Under the pieces are notes generated by a model. That model was not told the DNA's origin. It searched no databases and saw nothing but the letters and a program-made list of their open reading frames with translations. Shown in pieces: positions 16,565-25,256 of a stretch of DNA of 42,744 nucleotides. The position numbers and the translations under genes are program-made. The stretch spans positions 1 to 42,744 of the forward strand of contig NZ_FOEQ01000019.1 in NCBI RefSeq assembly GCF_900110655.1, given 5' to 3'. This DNA is from Pseudomonas soli. Lineage in GTDB: Bacteria; Pseudomonadota; Gammaproteobacteria; Pseudomonadales; Pseudomonadaceae. Numbering within the stretch: position 1 is the stretch's first letter; each line of letters opens with the position of its first letter.

Positions 16565-19411
16565 ATGGCGCAGCAGTATCAACCGGGGCAACGCTGGATC
16601 AGCGACAGCGAGGCCGAGCTCGGTCTTGGGACCATCCTGGCGCAGGATGGCCGCCTGTTGACCGTGCTCTACCCGGCCACGGGCGACACCCGCCAGTACT
16701 CGCTACGCAATGCGCCGCTGACCCGCGTGCGTTTCTCGCCAGGCGACCTGATCACCCATTTCGAAGGCTGGAAGCTCACCGTGCAGGAGGTCGAGGACAT
16801 CGACGGCCTGATGGTCTACCACGGCATCGACCCGCAGAACCAGCCGCGCACACTGCCCGAGACGCAGCTGTCCAACTTCATTCAGTTCCGCCTGGCCAGC
16901 GACCGCCTGTTCGCCGGGCAGATCGACCCGCTGTCGTGGTTCTCCCTGCGCTACAACACCCTGCAGCACACCAGCAAGCAGATGCTCTCCACGCTGTGGG
17001 GCCTGGGTGGCGTGCGCGCCCAACCTATCGCCCACCAGTTGCACATCGCCCGTGAAGTGGCCGACCGCATCGCTCCCCGCGTACTGCTGGCAGACGAAGT
17101 GGGCCTGGGCAAGACCATCGAGGCCGGCCTGGTCATCCACCGCCAGCTGCTGTCCGGTCGCGCCAGTCGCGTACTGATCCTGGTACCGGAAAACCTCCAG
17201 CACCAGTGGCTGGTGGAAATGCGCCGGCGCTTCAACCTGCAGGTTGCGCTGTTCGACGCCGAGCGCTTCATCGAAAGCGACGCCAGCAACCCGTTCGAGG
17301 ATGCCCAGCTGGCGCTGGTGGCGCTGGAGTGGCTGGTCGAGGACGAAAAGGCCCAGGACGCGCTGTTCGCCGCCGGCTGGGACCTGATGGTGGTCGATGA
17401 GGCCCACCACCTGGTCTGGCACGAAGAGCAGGCCAGCCCCGAATACTCGCTGGTCGAGCAGCTGGCCCAGGTGATTCCCGGCGTGCTGCTGCTCACCGCC
17501 ACGCCTGAACAGCTCGGCCAGGACAGCCACTTCGCCCGCCTGCGCCTGCTCGACCCCAACCGCTTCCACGACCTGGCCGCCTTCCGCGCCGAAAGCGAGC
17601 ACTATCGCCCGGTGGCCGAAGCCGTACAGGAGTTGCTCGACGAAGGCCGTCTGTCGCCGAACGCTCACGCCACCATTCAGGGCTTCCTCGGCGCCGAAGG
17701 CGAAGCACTGCTGGCCGCAGTCAGCGATGGCGACAGCCAGGCCAGCGCGCGCCTGATCCGCGAACTGCTCGACCGCCACGGTACCGGCCGCGTTCTGTTC
17801 CGCAACACCCGTGCGGCGATCCAGGGCTTCCCCGAGCGCCAACTGCACCCCTACCCGCTGGCCAACCCCGAGGCCTACGCCGACCTGCCTTCGGGCGAGC
17901 GCGCCGAGCTGTACCCGGAAGTGGCCTTCCAGGCCCAGGGCGAAGCCGGCGACGACGAGCGCTGGTGGCGTTTCGACCCTCGGGTCGACTGGCTGATCGA
18001 CACCCTGAAGATGCTCAAGCGCACCAAGGTCCTGGTGATCTGCGCCCACGCCGAGACCGCCATGGACCTGGAAGACGCCCTGCGCGTGCGCTCCGGCATC
18101 CCGGCCTCGGTGTTCCATGAAGGCATGAGCATCCTCGAGCGCGACCGCGCCGCCGCCTACTTCGCCGACGAAGAGTTCGGCGCCCAGGTGCTGGTGTGTT
18201 CCGAGATCGGCAGCGAAGGCCGCAACTTCCAGTTCGCCCATCACCTGGTGATGTTCGACCTGCCGGCCCACCCGGACCTGCTCGAGCAACGCATCGGCCG
18301 CCTCGACCGGATCGGCCAGAAGCACACGATCCAACTGCACATCCCGTACCTGCAGGACAGCCCGCAAGAGCGCCTGTTCCAGTGGTACCACGAAGGCCTC
18401 AACGCCTTCCTCAACACCTGCCCGACCGGCAACGCCCTGCAACATCAGTTCGGCCCGCGCCTGCTGCAACAGCTGGCCGGTGGCGACGACAAAGGCTGGA
18501 CCCAGCTGGTCGGCGAGGCCCGCGCCGAACGCGAGCGCCTGGAGGCCGAGCTGCACACCGGTCGCGACCGCCTGCTGGAGCTCAACTCCGGTGGCGCAGG
18601 CGAAGGCCAGGCGCTGGTCGAGGCAATCCTTGAGCAGGACGACCAGTTCGCCCTGCCGATCTACATGGAAACCCTGTTCGACGCCTTCGGTATCGACAGC
18701 GAGGACCACTCGGAAAACGCCCTGATCCTCAAGCCAAGCGAGAAGATGCTCGACGCCAGCTTCCCGCTGGGTGACGACGAAGGCGTGACCATCACTTACG
18801 ACCGCGGCCAGGCGCTGTCGCGCGAGGACATGCAGTTCCTCACCTGGGAGCACCCGATGGTCCAGGGTGGCATGGACCTGGTGTTGTCCGGCTCGATGGG
18901 CAACACCGCCGTGGCGCTGATCAAGAACAAGGCGCTCAAGCCCGGTACCGTGCTGCTCGAACTGCTCTATGTCAGCGAAGTGGTGGCACCGCGCAGCCTG
19001 CAGCTGGGGCGCTACCTGCCGCCGGCCGCGCTGCGCTGCCTGCTCGACACCAACGGCAACGACCTGGGTCCGCGGGTAGCCTTCGAAACCCTCAACGACC
19101 AGCTTGAAAGCGTGCCCAAGGCCAGCGCCAACAAGTTCATCCAGGCCCAGCGCGACGTGCTGGCCAAACGCATCGCCGCGGGCGAGGCCAAGGTCCTGCC
19201 AACCCACGACGAGCGCGTGGCCCAGGCCCGCCAACGCCTCGCCGCCGAAGCCGACGAGGAGCTGGCGCGCCTGACTGCGTTGAAGGCCGTCAACCCGAGC
19301 GTGCGCGACAGCGAGATCGACGCCCTGCGCAAGCAGCGCGAAGAGGGCCTGGCGGCGCTGGAAAAAGCGGCACTGCGCCTCGAGGCAATCCGGGTGCTCG
19401 TCGCCGGTTGA
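16565..19411 (+). CDS. rapA: RNA polymerase-associated protein RapA (SWI2/SNF2 ATPase)
   Basis: A 948-residue protein, close to the 968 of E. coli RapA, which binds core RNA polymerase and uses ATP to recycle it. The start MAQQYQPGQRWISDSEAELG and the SH3-like N-terminal domains are typical. Walker A is DEVGLGKT (177-184), the DEAH box is in VVDEAHHLVW (about 277-280), and the helicase C-half has FHEGMSILERDRAAAYFADE and HRLDRIGQ-type motifs (QRIGRLDRIGQKH). The C-terminal domain of about 350 residues contains the RapA-specific region. It starts after a GGGAG site and is monocistronic, with a REP pair after its stop codon. Confidence 0.97.
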   Translation: MAQQYQPGQRWISDSEAELGLGTILAQDGRLLTVLYPATGDTRQYSLRNAPLTRVRFSPGDLITHFEGWKLTVQEVEDIDGLMVYHGIDPQNQPRTLPETQLSNFIQFRLASDRLFAGQIDPLSWFSLRYNTLQHTSKQMLSTLWGLGGVRAQPIAHQLHIAREVADRIAPRVLLADEVGLGKTIEAGLVIHRQLLSGRASRVLILVPENLQHQWLVEMRRRFNLQVALFDAERFIESDASNPFEDAQLALVALEWLVEDEKAQDALFAAGWDLMVVDEAHHLVWHEEQASPEYSLVEQLAQVIPGVLLLTATPEQLGQDSHFARLRLLDPNRFHDLAAFRAESEHYRPVAEAVQELLDEGRLSPNAHATIQGFLGAEGEALLAAVSDGDSQASARLIRELLDRHGTGRVLFRNTRAAIQGFPERQLHPYPLANPEAYADLPSGERAELYPEVAFQAQGEAGDDERWWRFDPRVDWLIDTLKMLKRTKVLVICAHAETAMDLEDALRVRSGIPASVFHEGMSILERDRAAAYFADEEFGAQVLVCSEIGSEGRNFQFAHHLVMFDLPAHPDLLEQRIGRLDRIGQKHTIQLHIPYLQDSPQERLFQWYHEGLNAFLNTCPTGNALQHQFGPRLLQQLAGGDDKGWTQLVGEARAERERLEAELHTGRDRLLELNSGGAGEGQALVEAILEQDDQFALPIYMETLFDAFGIDSEDHSENALILKPSEKMLDASFPLGDDEGVTITYDRGQALSREDMQFLTWEHPMVQGGMDLVLSGSMGNTAVALIKNKALKPGTVLLELLYVSEVVAPRSLQLGRYLPPAALRCLLDTNGNDLGPRVAFETLNDQLESVPKASANKFIQAQRDVLAKRIAAGEAKVLPTHDERVAQARQRLAAEADEELARLTALKAVNPSVRDSEIDALRKQREEGLAALEKAALRLEAIRVLVAG

Positions 19412-19423
19412 TCCCATGGCGGT

Positions 19424-19490
19424 CATCGCGGGGCAAGCCCGCTCCCACAATTCCGGCCCGGAATTGCAGGGAGCAGGCTTGCCCCGCGCT
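19424..19490. repeat. REP inverted pair after rapA
   Basis: ATCGCGGGGCAAGCCCGCTC plus CC (19424-19445) and GGGAGCAGGCTTGCCCCGCG plus CT (19469-19490) are inverted copies of the P. putida-type REP core. The inner spacer holds the perfect palindrome CAATTCCGGCCCGGAATTG (19448-19466). The whole unit can fold into one long hairpin and probably ends rapA transcription. The remaining ~175 nt before the next gene are AT-richer and may hold its promoter. Confidence 0.85.
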
Positions 19491-19667
19491 CGTTACGGCC
19501 TGCAAACCATTCATTTAGACCATCTGGCTATTGCCTCCATATCCAAATGGTAGAAATCAAATTGCCATTAATCAGGAAGGCTTAGGTACCCGTTCCTATA
19601 CTCCAGCAGGAACAGTCTCCATCCGTGCTTTTTGGGGACGAGTGAAGACTCGACGAAGAGGCCTGCA

Positions 19668-21932
19668 ATGGAGTGGCTGGGACTGCAATTGTTCGCCGAG
19701 CTGCCGGCGACCGGACAGATCATCCTCGACTGCCGACACAACCCCTTCCTGGTGCTGCTTGCCTTCATCGTGGCCAGCGCCGCCTGTTTCGCCACCCTGG
19801 ACATGAGCGAACGCCAGAGCCAATGCGAAGACCGCTTCGCCCGCCGCCAATGGCGTGTGCTCGGTGCCTGCTGCCTGGCCGGGGGCATCTGGGCAATGCA
19901 TTTCATCAGCATGCTGGCCTTCCAGGCGCCCCTGGAAATCCACTTCGACGCCCCGCTGACCGGCCTGTCACTGCTGGTGGCGCTGCTGGCTGCCTGGCTG
20001 GCGATGAACAGCCTCAACCGCAGCCAGATGCGCCTGCGCCACTACCTGCAGACCGCGCTGTTCATCGGCCTGGGCATCAGTGTCATGCACTACACCGGCA
20101 TGGCCGCCCTGCAGACCAGCGCCCAGCAGTACTACCAGACCGGCCTGCTCCTCGCCTCTATCGGCATCGCCGTGCTCACCAGCCTGGTGGCGCTGCTGAT
20201 GGCGCGCTATTTCAACAAGGGCAGCGGCACCTTGCACCTGCTGCTCAAGTACGGCGCCAGCCTGTTGATGGCCGCAGGTATCGTCCTGACCCATTTCACT
20301 GGCATGGCGGCGATGACCCTGGTGATCCCCAGCGAGACCGCGCTGCGCCTGCCTTCGGCCGACAACAGCCTGCAACTGGCGCTGACCATCGCCGTCATCA
20401 CGCTGCTGATCAGCGCTGGCAGCATCAGCGCGGCGTTGGCCGACAAGAAGCTGCAGAGCAAGGAGCACGACCTGCGCCGGGTCAACGTACTGCTCAGCCA
20501 GCTCGACCAGGCCCGTGCCTCGCTGCAGCAGGCCGCCCACTACGATGCCCTGACCAACCTGGTCAACCGCCGCGGCTTCAACCAGGTATTCGCCGAGCGC
20601 CTGGCCGAGCAGGCCGCCAATGAGGGCATGCTCGCGGTGATGTTCCTCGACATCGACCACTTCAAGCGGATCAACGACAGCCTCGGGCATGCCGCTGGCG
20701 ACGAGCTTCTCAAGGTCATCGCCGACCATATCAAGGCGGCCACGCGCGGCCAGGACCTGGTGGCCCGCTTCGGTGGCGACGAGTTCTGCATCGTCACCAG
20801 CCTCAACAGCCGCGACGAGGCGCGCCACCTGGCCCAGCGCATCATGCAGCGCATGAAGGAGCCGATCGACCTGGCGGGCCGGCGCATGGTGATGACCACC
20901 AGCATCGGCATCAGCATCTTCCCCGACGACGGCCAGAGCACCGAGGAACTGCTGAAGAACGCCGACCTGGCGCTGTACCAGTCCAAAGGCTGCGGGCGCA
21001 ACAGCCTGAACTTCTTCAACAACGGCCTGAAGACCCGCGCCACCCTCGAGCTGCAACTGGAAGAAGAACTGCGCGTGGCGTTGTTCGAAGAGCGCGGCCT
21101 GTGCGTGCACTACCAGCCGATCTTCGACCTGCGCAGCGGCCAGGTGGCCAAGCTCGAGGCCCTGGTGCGCTGGCAACACCCACAACATGGCCTGCTCAGC
21201 CCCGACCGTTTCATCTGTATTGCCGAAGCCAACGGCCTGATCGCCGAACTGGACCTGTGGGTACTGCGCCGGGCCTGTGAGGACCTGGCCCAGCTCAACC
21301 GCCATGGCTATGGCGATCTCAAGGTCACGGTGAACTGCTCGGCCCTCACCCTGGGCCGCGAGGAGCTCGCCACCGAGGTGGAAATGGCCTTGTTCCAGGC
21401 CGGCCTCGCGCCCCGCCAGCTGGAGCTGGAGGTCACCGAAAACGCCCTGATGGGCGACATCCACCACACCATCAGCCTGCTCAAGCACATCCGTGCCCAG
21501 GGCGTGGCGCTGTCGATCGATGATTTCGGCACCGGCTATTCATCGCTGGCGTACCTCAAGCGCCTGCCGCTGGACGTGCTGAAGATCGACCGCTCGTTCA
21601 TCCAGGACGTGCCCGGCAGCCAGAAAGACCGCGAGATCGTCCAGGCGATCATCATCATGGCCCATACCCTGCACCTGAAAGTGGTCACCGAAGGCGTCGA
21701 GACTGTCGAGCAGCACGAATTCCTCGCCAGCCACGGCTGCGACTACCTGCAAGGCTACCTGCTCAGCCGCCCGGTGCCGCTGGCCGAGCTGCGGCCGATC
21801 CTCGAACGGCTAGGCCGCCAGCCGGGCGAGCTCAATCCTTGCTGCGATACAGCGCTACCAGGGTCGCCGGATCTTTTTGCAGATAACCCTGGCTACCGTG
21901 CAGGCGCATCAGTTGCGCGGCGAGGCCACTGA
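19668..21932 (+). CDS. mucR: MHYT-GGDEF-EAL c-di-GMP enzyme, MucR-like
   Basis: This 754-residue inner-membrane protein begins with an MHYT sensor of seven helices. Its signature repeats are MHFISM (77-82), MHYTGM (140-145) and THFTGM (208-213), proposed to bind a metal and sense oxygen or NO. GGDEF is intact at 369-373 with RGQD (360-363) as inhibitory site, EAL is at 497-499 in LEALVRWQHP, and DDFGTG is at 618-623. P. aeruginosa MucR, with the same architecture, supplies c-di-GMP for alginate synthesis, but it is about 70 residues shorter. The extra length includes a ~33-residue tail after RLGRQPGE that overlaps the convergent gene by 101 bp. GAGG precedes the ATG. Confidence 0.9.
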   Translation: MEWLGLQLFAELPATGQIILDCRHNPFLVLLAFIVASAACFATLDMSERQSQCEDRFARRQWRVLGACCLAGGIWAMHFISMLAFQAPLEIHFDAPLTGLSLLVALLAAWLAMNSLNRSQMRLRHYLQTALFIGLGISVMHYTGMAALQTSAQQYYQTGLLLASIGIAVLTSLVALLMARYFNKGSGTLHLLLKYGASLLMAAGIVLTHFTGMAAMTLVIPSETALRLPSADNSLQLALTIAVITLLISAGSISAALADKKLQSKEHDLRRVNVLLSQLDQARASLQQAAHYDALTNLVNRRGFNQVFAERLAEQAANEGMLAVMFLDIDHFKRINDSLGHAAGDELLKVIADHIKAATRGQDLVARFGGDEFCIVTSLNSRDEARHLAQRIMQRMKEPIDLAGRRMVMTTSIGISIFPDDGQSTEELLKNADLALYQSKGCGRNSLNFFNNGLKTRATLELQLEEELRVALFEERGLCVHYQPIFDLRSGQVAKLEALVRWQHPQHGLLSPDRFICIAEANGLIAELDLWVLRRACEDLAQLNRHGYGDLKVTVNCSALTLGREELATEVEMALFQAGLAPRQLELEVTENALMGDIHHTISLLKHIRAQGVALSIDDFGTGYSSLAYLKRLPLDVLKIDRSFIQDVPGSQKDREIVQAIIIMAHTLHLKVVTEGVETVEQHEFLASHGCDYLQGYLLSRPVPLAELRPILERLGRQPGELNPCCDTALPGSPDLFADNPGYRAGASVARRGH

Positions 21933-22719
21933 GCGGCGTCGCCGAGCCCTGCTCGCGGGAGAATTTCACTGCGGTGTCGAGATCCTTGAGCAAGGTGCGC
22001 ACGTGCCACTTGACCGGCTCGAAGCGGCTTTCGGCCATTTGCGGGGCGAGGATCTGCAAGGGTTTCGAGTCGGCAAACCCGCCGGCCAGCGCCTCGGCGA
22101 TCAGCCGTGCATCGACCCCTGACTGTTCAGCCAACGCCACCACTTCGGCGATCACTAACGCATTGCAAGCCACGATCATCTGGTTGCACGCCTTGGTCAC
22201 CTGGCCGGCTCCCACCGCGCCCATGTGCGTCACCCGTTGGCCCAGGGTTTGCAGCACCGGGCGCGCTCGCTGCAGGTCGCTCGCCTCGCCCCCGACCATG
22301 ATCGCCAGGGTGCCGGCCTCGGCCCCCGGCGTGCCGCCGGACACTGGAGCATCAAGCCAGGCCATGTCGCACAAAGCCGCCAGTTCCGCCGCCATCTCCC
22401 GAGTGGCAGTCGGCTCGAGGCTGGAGAAGTCCACCAGCAGTTGGCCACTGCGCCCGCCCCGGGCGATGCCCTGCTCACCGAACACCACCTCGCGCACCAC
22501 CGCCGTGTCGGCCAGGCACAGCAGCACCATGTCCGCCGCCTGGCACAGCTCGGCAGGGCTGCCGGCCAGCTGGGCGCCGGCGGCAACCAGCTCGGCGCAT
22601 TTATCCGGGCTGCGGTTCCACACGGTCAGCGGATAGCCCGCGGCCAGCAGCCGACGGCACATCGGCAGGCCCATCAGACCGATCCCGGCAAACCCCAACG
22701 AAGGCAACGCAGTACTCAT
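21832..22719 (-). CDS. Beta-hydroxyacid dehydrogenase (3-hydroxyisobutyrate dehydrogenase / tartronate semialdehyde reductase family)
   Basis: A 295-residue NAD(P)-dependent enzyme. GFAGIGLMG (9-17) is the dinucleotide loop, VSGGTPGAEAGTL (126-138) is the substrate-binding signature, and Lys176 in GAGQVTKACNQ is the catalytic lysine with Asn179/180. WNRSPDK after the second strand has the Arg typical of NADP(H) users. The substrate (3-hydroxyisobutyrate, tartronate semialdehyde or another short hydroxyacid) is not resolved. TGGAG precedes the ATG. Its 3' end lies inside the last codons of the mucR-like gene on the other strand. It is divergent from the tubulin-like gene. Confidence 0.88.
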   Translation of the reverse strand: MSTALPSLGFAGIGLMGLPMCRRLLAAGYPLTVWNRSPDKCAELVAAGAQLAGSPAELCQAADMVLLCLADTAVVREVVFGEQGIARGGRSGQLLVDFSSLEPTATREMAAELAALCDMAWLDAPVSGGTPGAEAGTLAIMVGGEASDLQRARPVLQTLGQRVTHMGAVGAGQVTKACNQMIVACNALVIAEVVALAEQSGVDARLIAEALAGGFADSKPLQILAPQMAESRFEPVKWHVRTLLKDLDTAVKFSREQGSATPLSGLAAQLMRLHGSQGYLQKDPATLVALYRSKD

Positions 22720-22782
22720 GAGCAACTCCAGATTAAAGAAGCGTGACAAACGGACGATGCAATGCGGGTGAGAAAGGAAAAA

Positions 22783-22799
22783 CCTTAGTCCGACTAAGG
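22783..22799. promoter_or_regulatory. 17-bp palindrome between dehydrogenase and tubulin-like genes
   Basis: CCTTAGTC C GACTAAGG is a perfect dyad with 8-bp arms around one central base. It is located 64 bp upstream of the dehydrogenase start and about 114 bp upstream of the tubulin-like start. It is too short in its loop to form a good RNA hairpin, so a DNA operator is more likely. The binding protein is unknown. Confidence 0.5.
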
Positions 22800-22912
22800 A
22801 AACCCCCTATCGCACAAGAAAAAGACGCACTGATAAAGTCGCGAAATTTCTCCGTGATGGCTAGATGACATGCATCACCGGGAAGCCAACCACTCCAGGC
22901 AAATGGCGCACT

Positions 22913-25096
22913 ATGACCTCTACGAACACTTCTGCCAATGCGGCTCCCGAGCCCTCCCTCAGCACCCACTCGCTGACCGCCGGCGGTGCTCGAGACCTGC
23001 CCGCGGCGCGCAGCATGCCGGCTCAACAGTACCTGTACTTCACCGAGCAGGACATCCAGCGCATCCTCGACAACCTCGACGGCCTGCGCGACCTGGTATT
23101 TCCAGCCAACCTGCATGTCGAGGACGAGGACCAGTTGCGCCTGGAGCAGCAGTTCCCGTCGGTGTGCCTGATCGGCCTGGGCCGCTGCGGATCGAACATC
23201 GCCCTGGATGTGGCGGAGCTGGTGTACAACGCGCGCACCTTCTTCCTCAATGAGTACAACAACGAAGACCGTTTCAAGGGCGACGCGGGCTACAGCCCGG
23301 CACGCTGGATCCGCCAAAACCTGCGCCTGGTGCAGAACAAGGCCGCCAAACCAGTGTTCCTGGTAGAGCCGCTGGTGATGCTGGGCGACCTGGACAAGGA
23401 CATCGCCGGGCGCATTCGCTTCTCGCGCAAGGGCGAGCGCGGCGGTTTTTTGCGCGACTACAGCAAGATGAAGATCATGGACCTGTCCGAGGTGCATGCC
23501 GGCGGCGCCGGCAACGCGCCGATCCTCGGCCAGTACCTGGCCAAGATCATCCTCAACAAGGACACCCAGCGCTTCTCCAGCGCCGACTGGAAGCTGATCC
23601 ACTCGTACCTGATCGACTCCTGCGGCATCAAGGCCAACCAGTCGCGCCTGTACTTCTACATCTTCAGCGCCGGCGGCGGTACCGGCTCGGGCATGGCCTC
23701 GGAATTCGGCCTGGCCCAGCAGTATTCGTATATGAACAAGACCTTCGATACCAAGCCGGCCGACGAGAACGACGGCAAGAGCGGGCATTCGTTTGTGTTC
23801 GAGCCGATCTTCACCAGCGGTATCTGCGTGCTGCCCAATGCCTCCGATCACCGCAGCGAAATGTCCGAGGCGCTCCATATCAACGCCGGGCGCCTGCTGT
23901 GCAAATACCTGTCGGAGGAATGGGACTTCTCGTACAACTTCGACAATGAAGACAGCAGCGAGGCCAGCGTCATGGGCCGCATCCGCCCGTGGAACGCGAT
24001 GATGCTGATCTCCAACGACATCATGCGCTACGCCGAGGAGAGCGACGACGGCACGATCCAGAACATCGACGTCAACGCCATGGAGAAGCACGCCAACCAG
24101 TACATCTCCCAGCAGATCTTCAACATCCTCACGGCGCAGGCGGTGACCACCGACTACGACCAGAACTACTTCCGCCGCGCCGGCATCGATATCGGCGAGA
24201 CCATCCGCCTGGACGCCAACGACCTGTTCATGAGCCTGGCCGGCCCCGTGGCGATCGCCTATGCCGAGTCGGTGGTGCCGGAAGTGCCGCCGGCAGGGTC
24301 GGACAAGTTCAAGGTGTTCGAGCGTGAACAACCGCGCCTGGACATCGACGACCTGTTCTTCCGCTCCATCGACCTGCCGCACTTCAACAAGCAGACCCAG
24401 GCCATCGAAGGCATCAGCCTGCTGCCGATCGAGTCGCGCCGCTACCGCGCCGCGCTGGAGCAATACCAGGCCTCGGGCTACGACGCCGCGGCGCTGCACG
24501 ACCTGCACTTCTTCAAGAACTGTTCGTCGGTGGTGTCGATCGTCTCACTGCCCAAGGACTACAAGCTGTCGTACATGGACCTGAACCGGCTCAAGACCCA
24601 CCTCAACAGCCTGTTCCCCAACACCACGCTCAAGCGCTATGCGCTGGTGATCGGCGCCTCGGCCAACCTGTCGCTGACCACCCTGATCGCCAAGAGCCCG
24701 TGCCTGTCGGACGATTTCCTCACGCTGATCGTGGCGTTCATCAAGCGTTGCTTCGCGCGCAACCCGTACCGCTTCGACGACACCATGGACAATGCGATCC
24801 TCGACTTCATCACCAGCGAGCACTTCGATGAGGACAGCATCGACGACCTGCTCAACGAGTTCGAGAACCCGGCGAAGATCCTCGACACCAACTGGTACGC
24901 GATCAAGCCGATGTACGAGAAGAAGTACCGCGAACTGATCAACGACAAGAGCCGCTTCGTCTCGATCAACGATATCCGCCTATCGCGCGAGTGCGTGAAG
25001 AAGGCGGTGAAGTACCTGCGCGAGATCTTCCGCCACCGCATCGGCAAGACCCGGGTGATTTCGCTGAACAGCCATACCGGGCGTGTGGACTACTGA
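22913..25096 (+). CDS. Tubulin/FtsZ-superfamily GTPase-like protein (Tubulin_2-like), function unknown
   Basis: A 727-residue protein, almost twice the size of FtsZ. After a low-complexity N-terminus come GLGRCGSN (residues 88-95), like the FtsZ first loop, and SAGGGTGSG (252-260), the tubulin signature that binds the GTP phosphates. LISND (365-369) resembles the FtsZ LITIPND strand, and RLDANDL (432-438) lies where FtsZ has the catalytic T7 loop NxDxxD. After an insertion of about 100 residues, VVSIVSLPKDYKLSYMDLNR (540-559), RYALVIGA and LSLTTLIAK match the order of strands in the FtsZ C-terminal domain. A further ~130-residue basic tail follows. The alignment is by eye. The start is uncertain: ATG 22865 adds 16 residues, ATG 23015 removes 34. 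No partner gene is adjacent. Confidence 0.8.
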   Translation: MTSTNTSANAAPEPSLSTHSLTAGGARDLPAARSMPAQQYLYFTEQDIQRILDNLDGLRDLVFPANLHVEDEDQLRLEQQFPSVCLIGLGRCGSNIALDVAELVYNARTFFLNEYNNEDRFKGDAGYSPARWIRQNLRLVQNKAAKPVFLVEPLVMLGDLDKDIAGRIRFSRKGERGGFLRDYSKMKIMDLSEVHAGGAGNAPILGQYLAKIILNKDTQRFSSADWKLIHSYLIDSCGIKANQSRLYFYIFSAGGGTGSGMASEFGLAQQYSYMNKTFDTKPADENDGKSGHSFVFEPIFTSGICVLPNASDHRSEMSEALHINAGRLLCKYLSEEWDFSYNFDNEDSSEASVMGRIRPWNAMMLISNDIMRYAEESDDGTIQNIDVNAMEKHANQYISQQIFNILTAQAVTTDYDQNYFRRAGIDIGETIRLDANDLFMSLAGPVAIAYAESVVPEVPPAGSDKFKVFEREQPRLDIDDLFFRSIDLPHFNKQTQAIEGISLLPIESRRYRAALEQYQASGYDAAALHDLHFFKNCSSVVSIVSLPKDYKLSYMDLNRLKTHLNSLFPNTTLKRYALVIGASANLSLTTLIAKSPCLSDDFLTLIVAFIKRCFARNPYRFDDTMDNAILDFITSEHFDEDSIDDLLNEFENPAKILDTNWYAIKPMYEKKYRELINDKSRFVSINDIRLSRECVKKAVKYLREIFRHRIGKTRVISLNSHTGRVDY

Positions 25097-25104
25097 TTCA
25101 GTTG

Positions 25105-25126
25105 GGGCCGCAAAGCGGCCCTATTT
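25105..25126 (+). terminator. Hairpin terminator-like structure after tubulin-like gene
   Basis: GGGCCGC AAA GCGGCCC gives a 7-bp GC stem 8 nt after the stop codon, followed only by TATTT, so termination may be modest. The stretch up to 25256 holds the nine-base repeat ACTGTTACC twice (25138-25180 area) and a T-run on the minus strand after DUF2288 (GCGGGCTTTTTT) that may end that gene. Confidence 0.6.
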
Positions 25127-25256
25127 ACGCATCCCGTAAACTGTTACCGCCCCGCCGAATCACCCCGCCACTGTTACCAACTTCCACCTTACGTGAGCGT
25201 CAACGCGCACCATTGCGGAGCGTTTGCGCGTTTTCACGCACTAAAAAAGCCCGCGC

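Noticed and set aside
16703..19450. A 915-codon open frame on the minus strand across rapA
   Set aside because: It mirrors rapA in the complementary frame of high-GC codons, has no ribosome-binding site, and its translation is low-complexity (Val, Gln, Gly, His). RapA itself is unambiguous.
23937..23954. NFDNED in the tubulin-like protein as the T7 catalytic loop
   Set aside because: It matches NxDxxD literally but lies before the LISND strand that precedes helix H7 in FtsZ. RLDAND, further on, has the right place.
22733..24508. A 591-codon open frame on the minus strand opposite the tubulin-like gene
   Set aside because: Composition is Val/Gln/His-rich without motifs, whereas the plus-strand frame contains the GGGTGSG signature.
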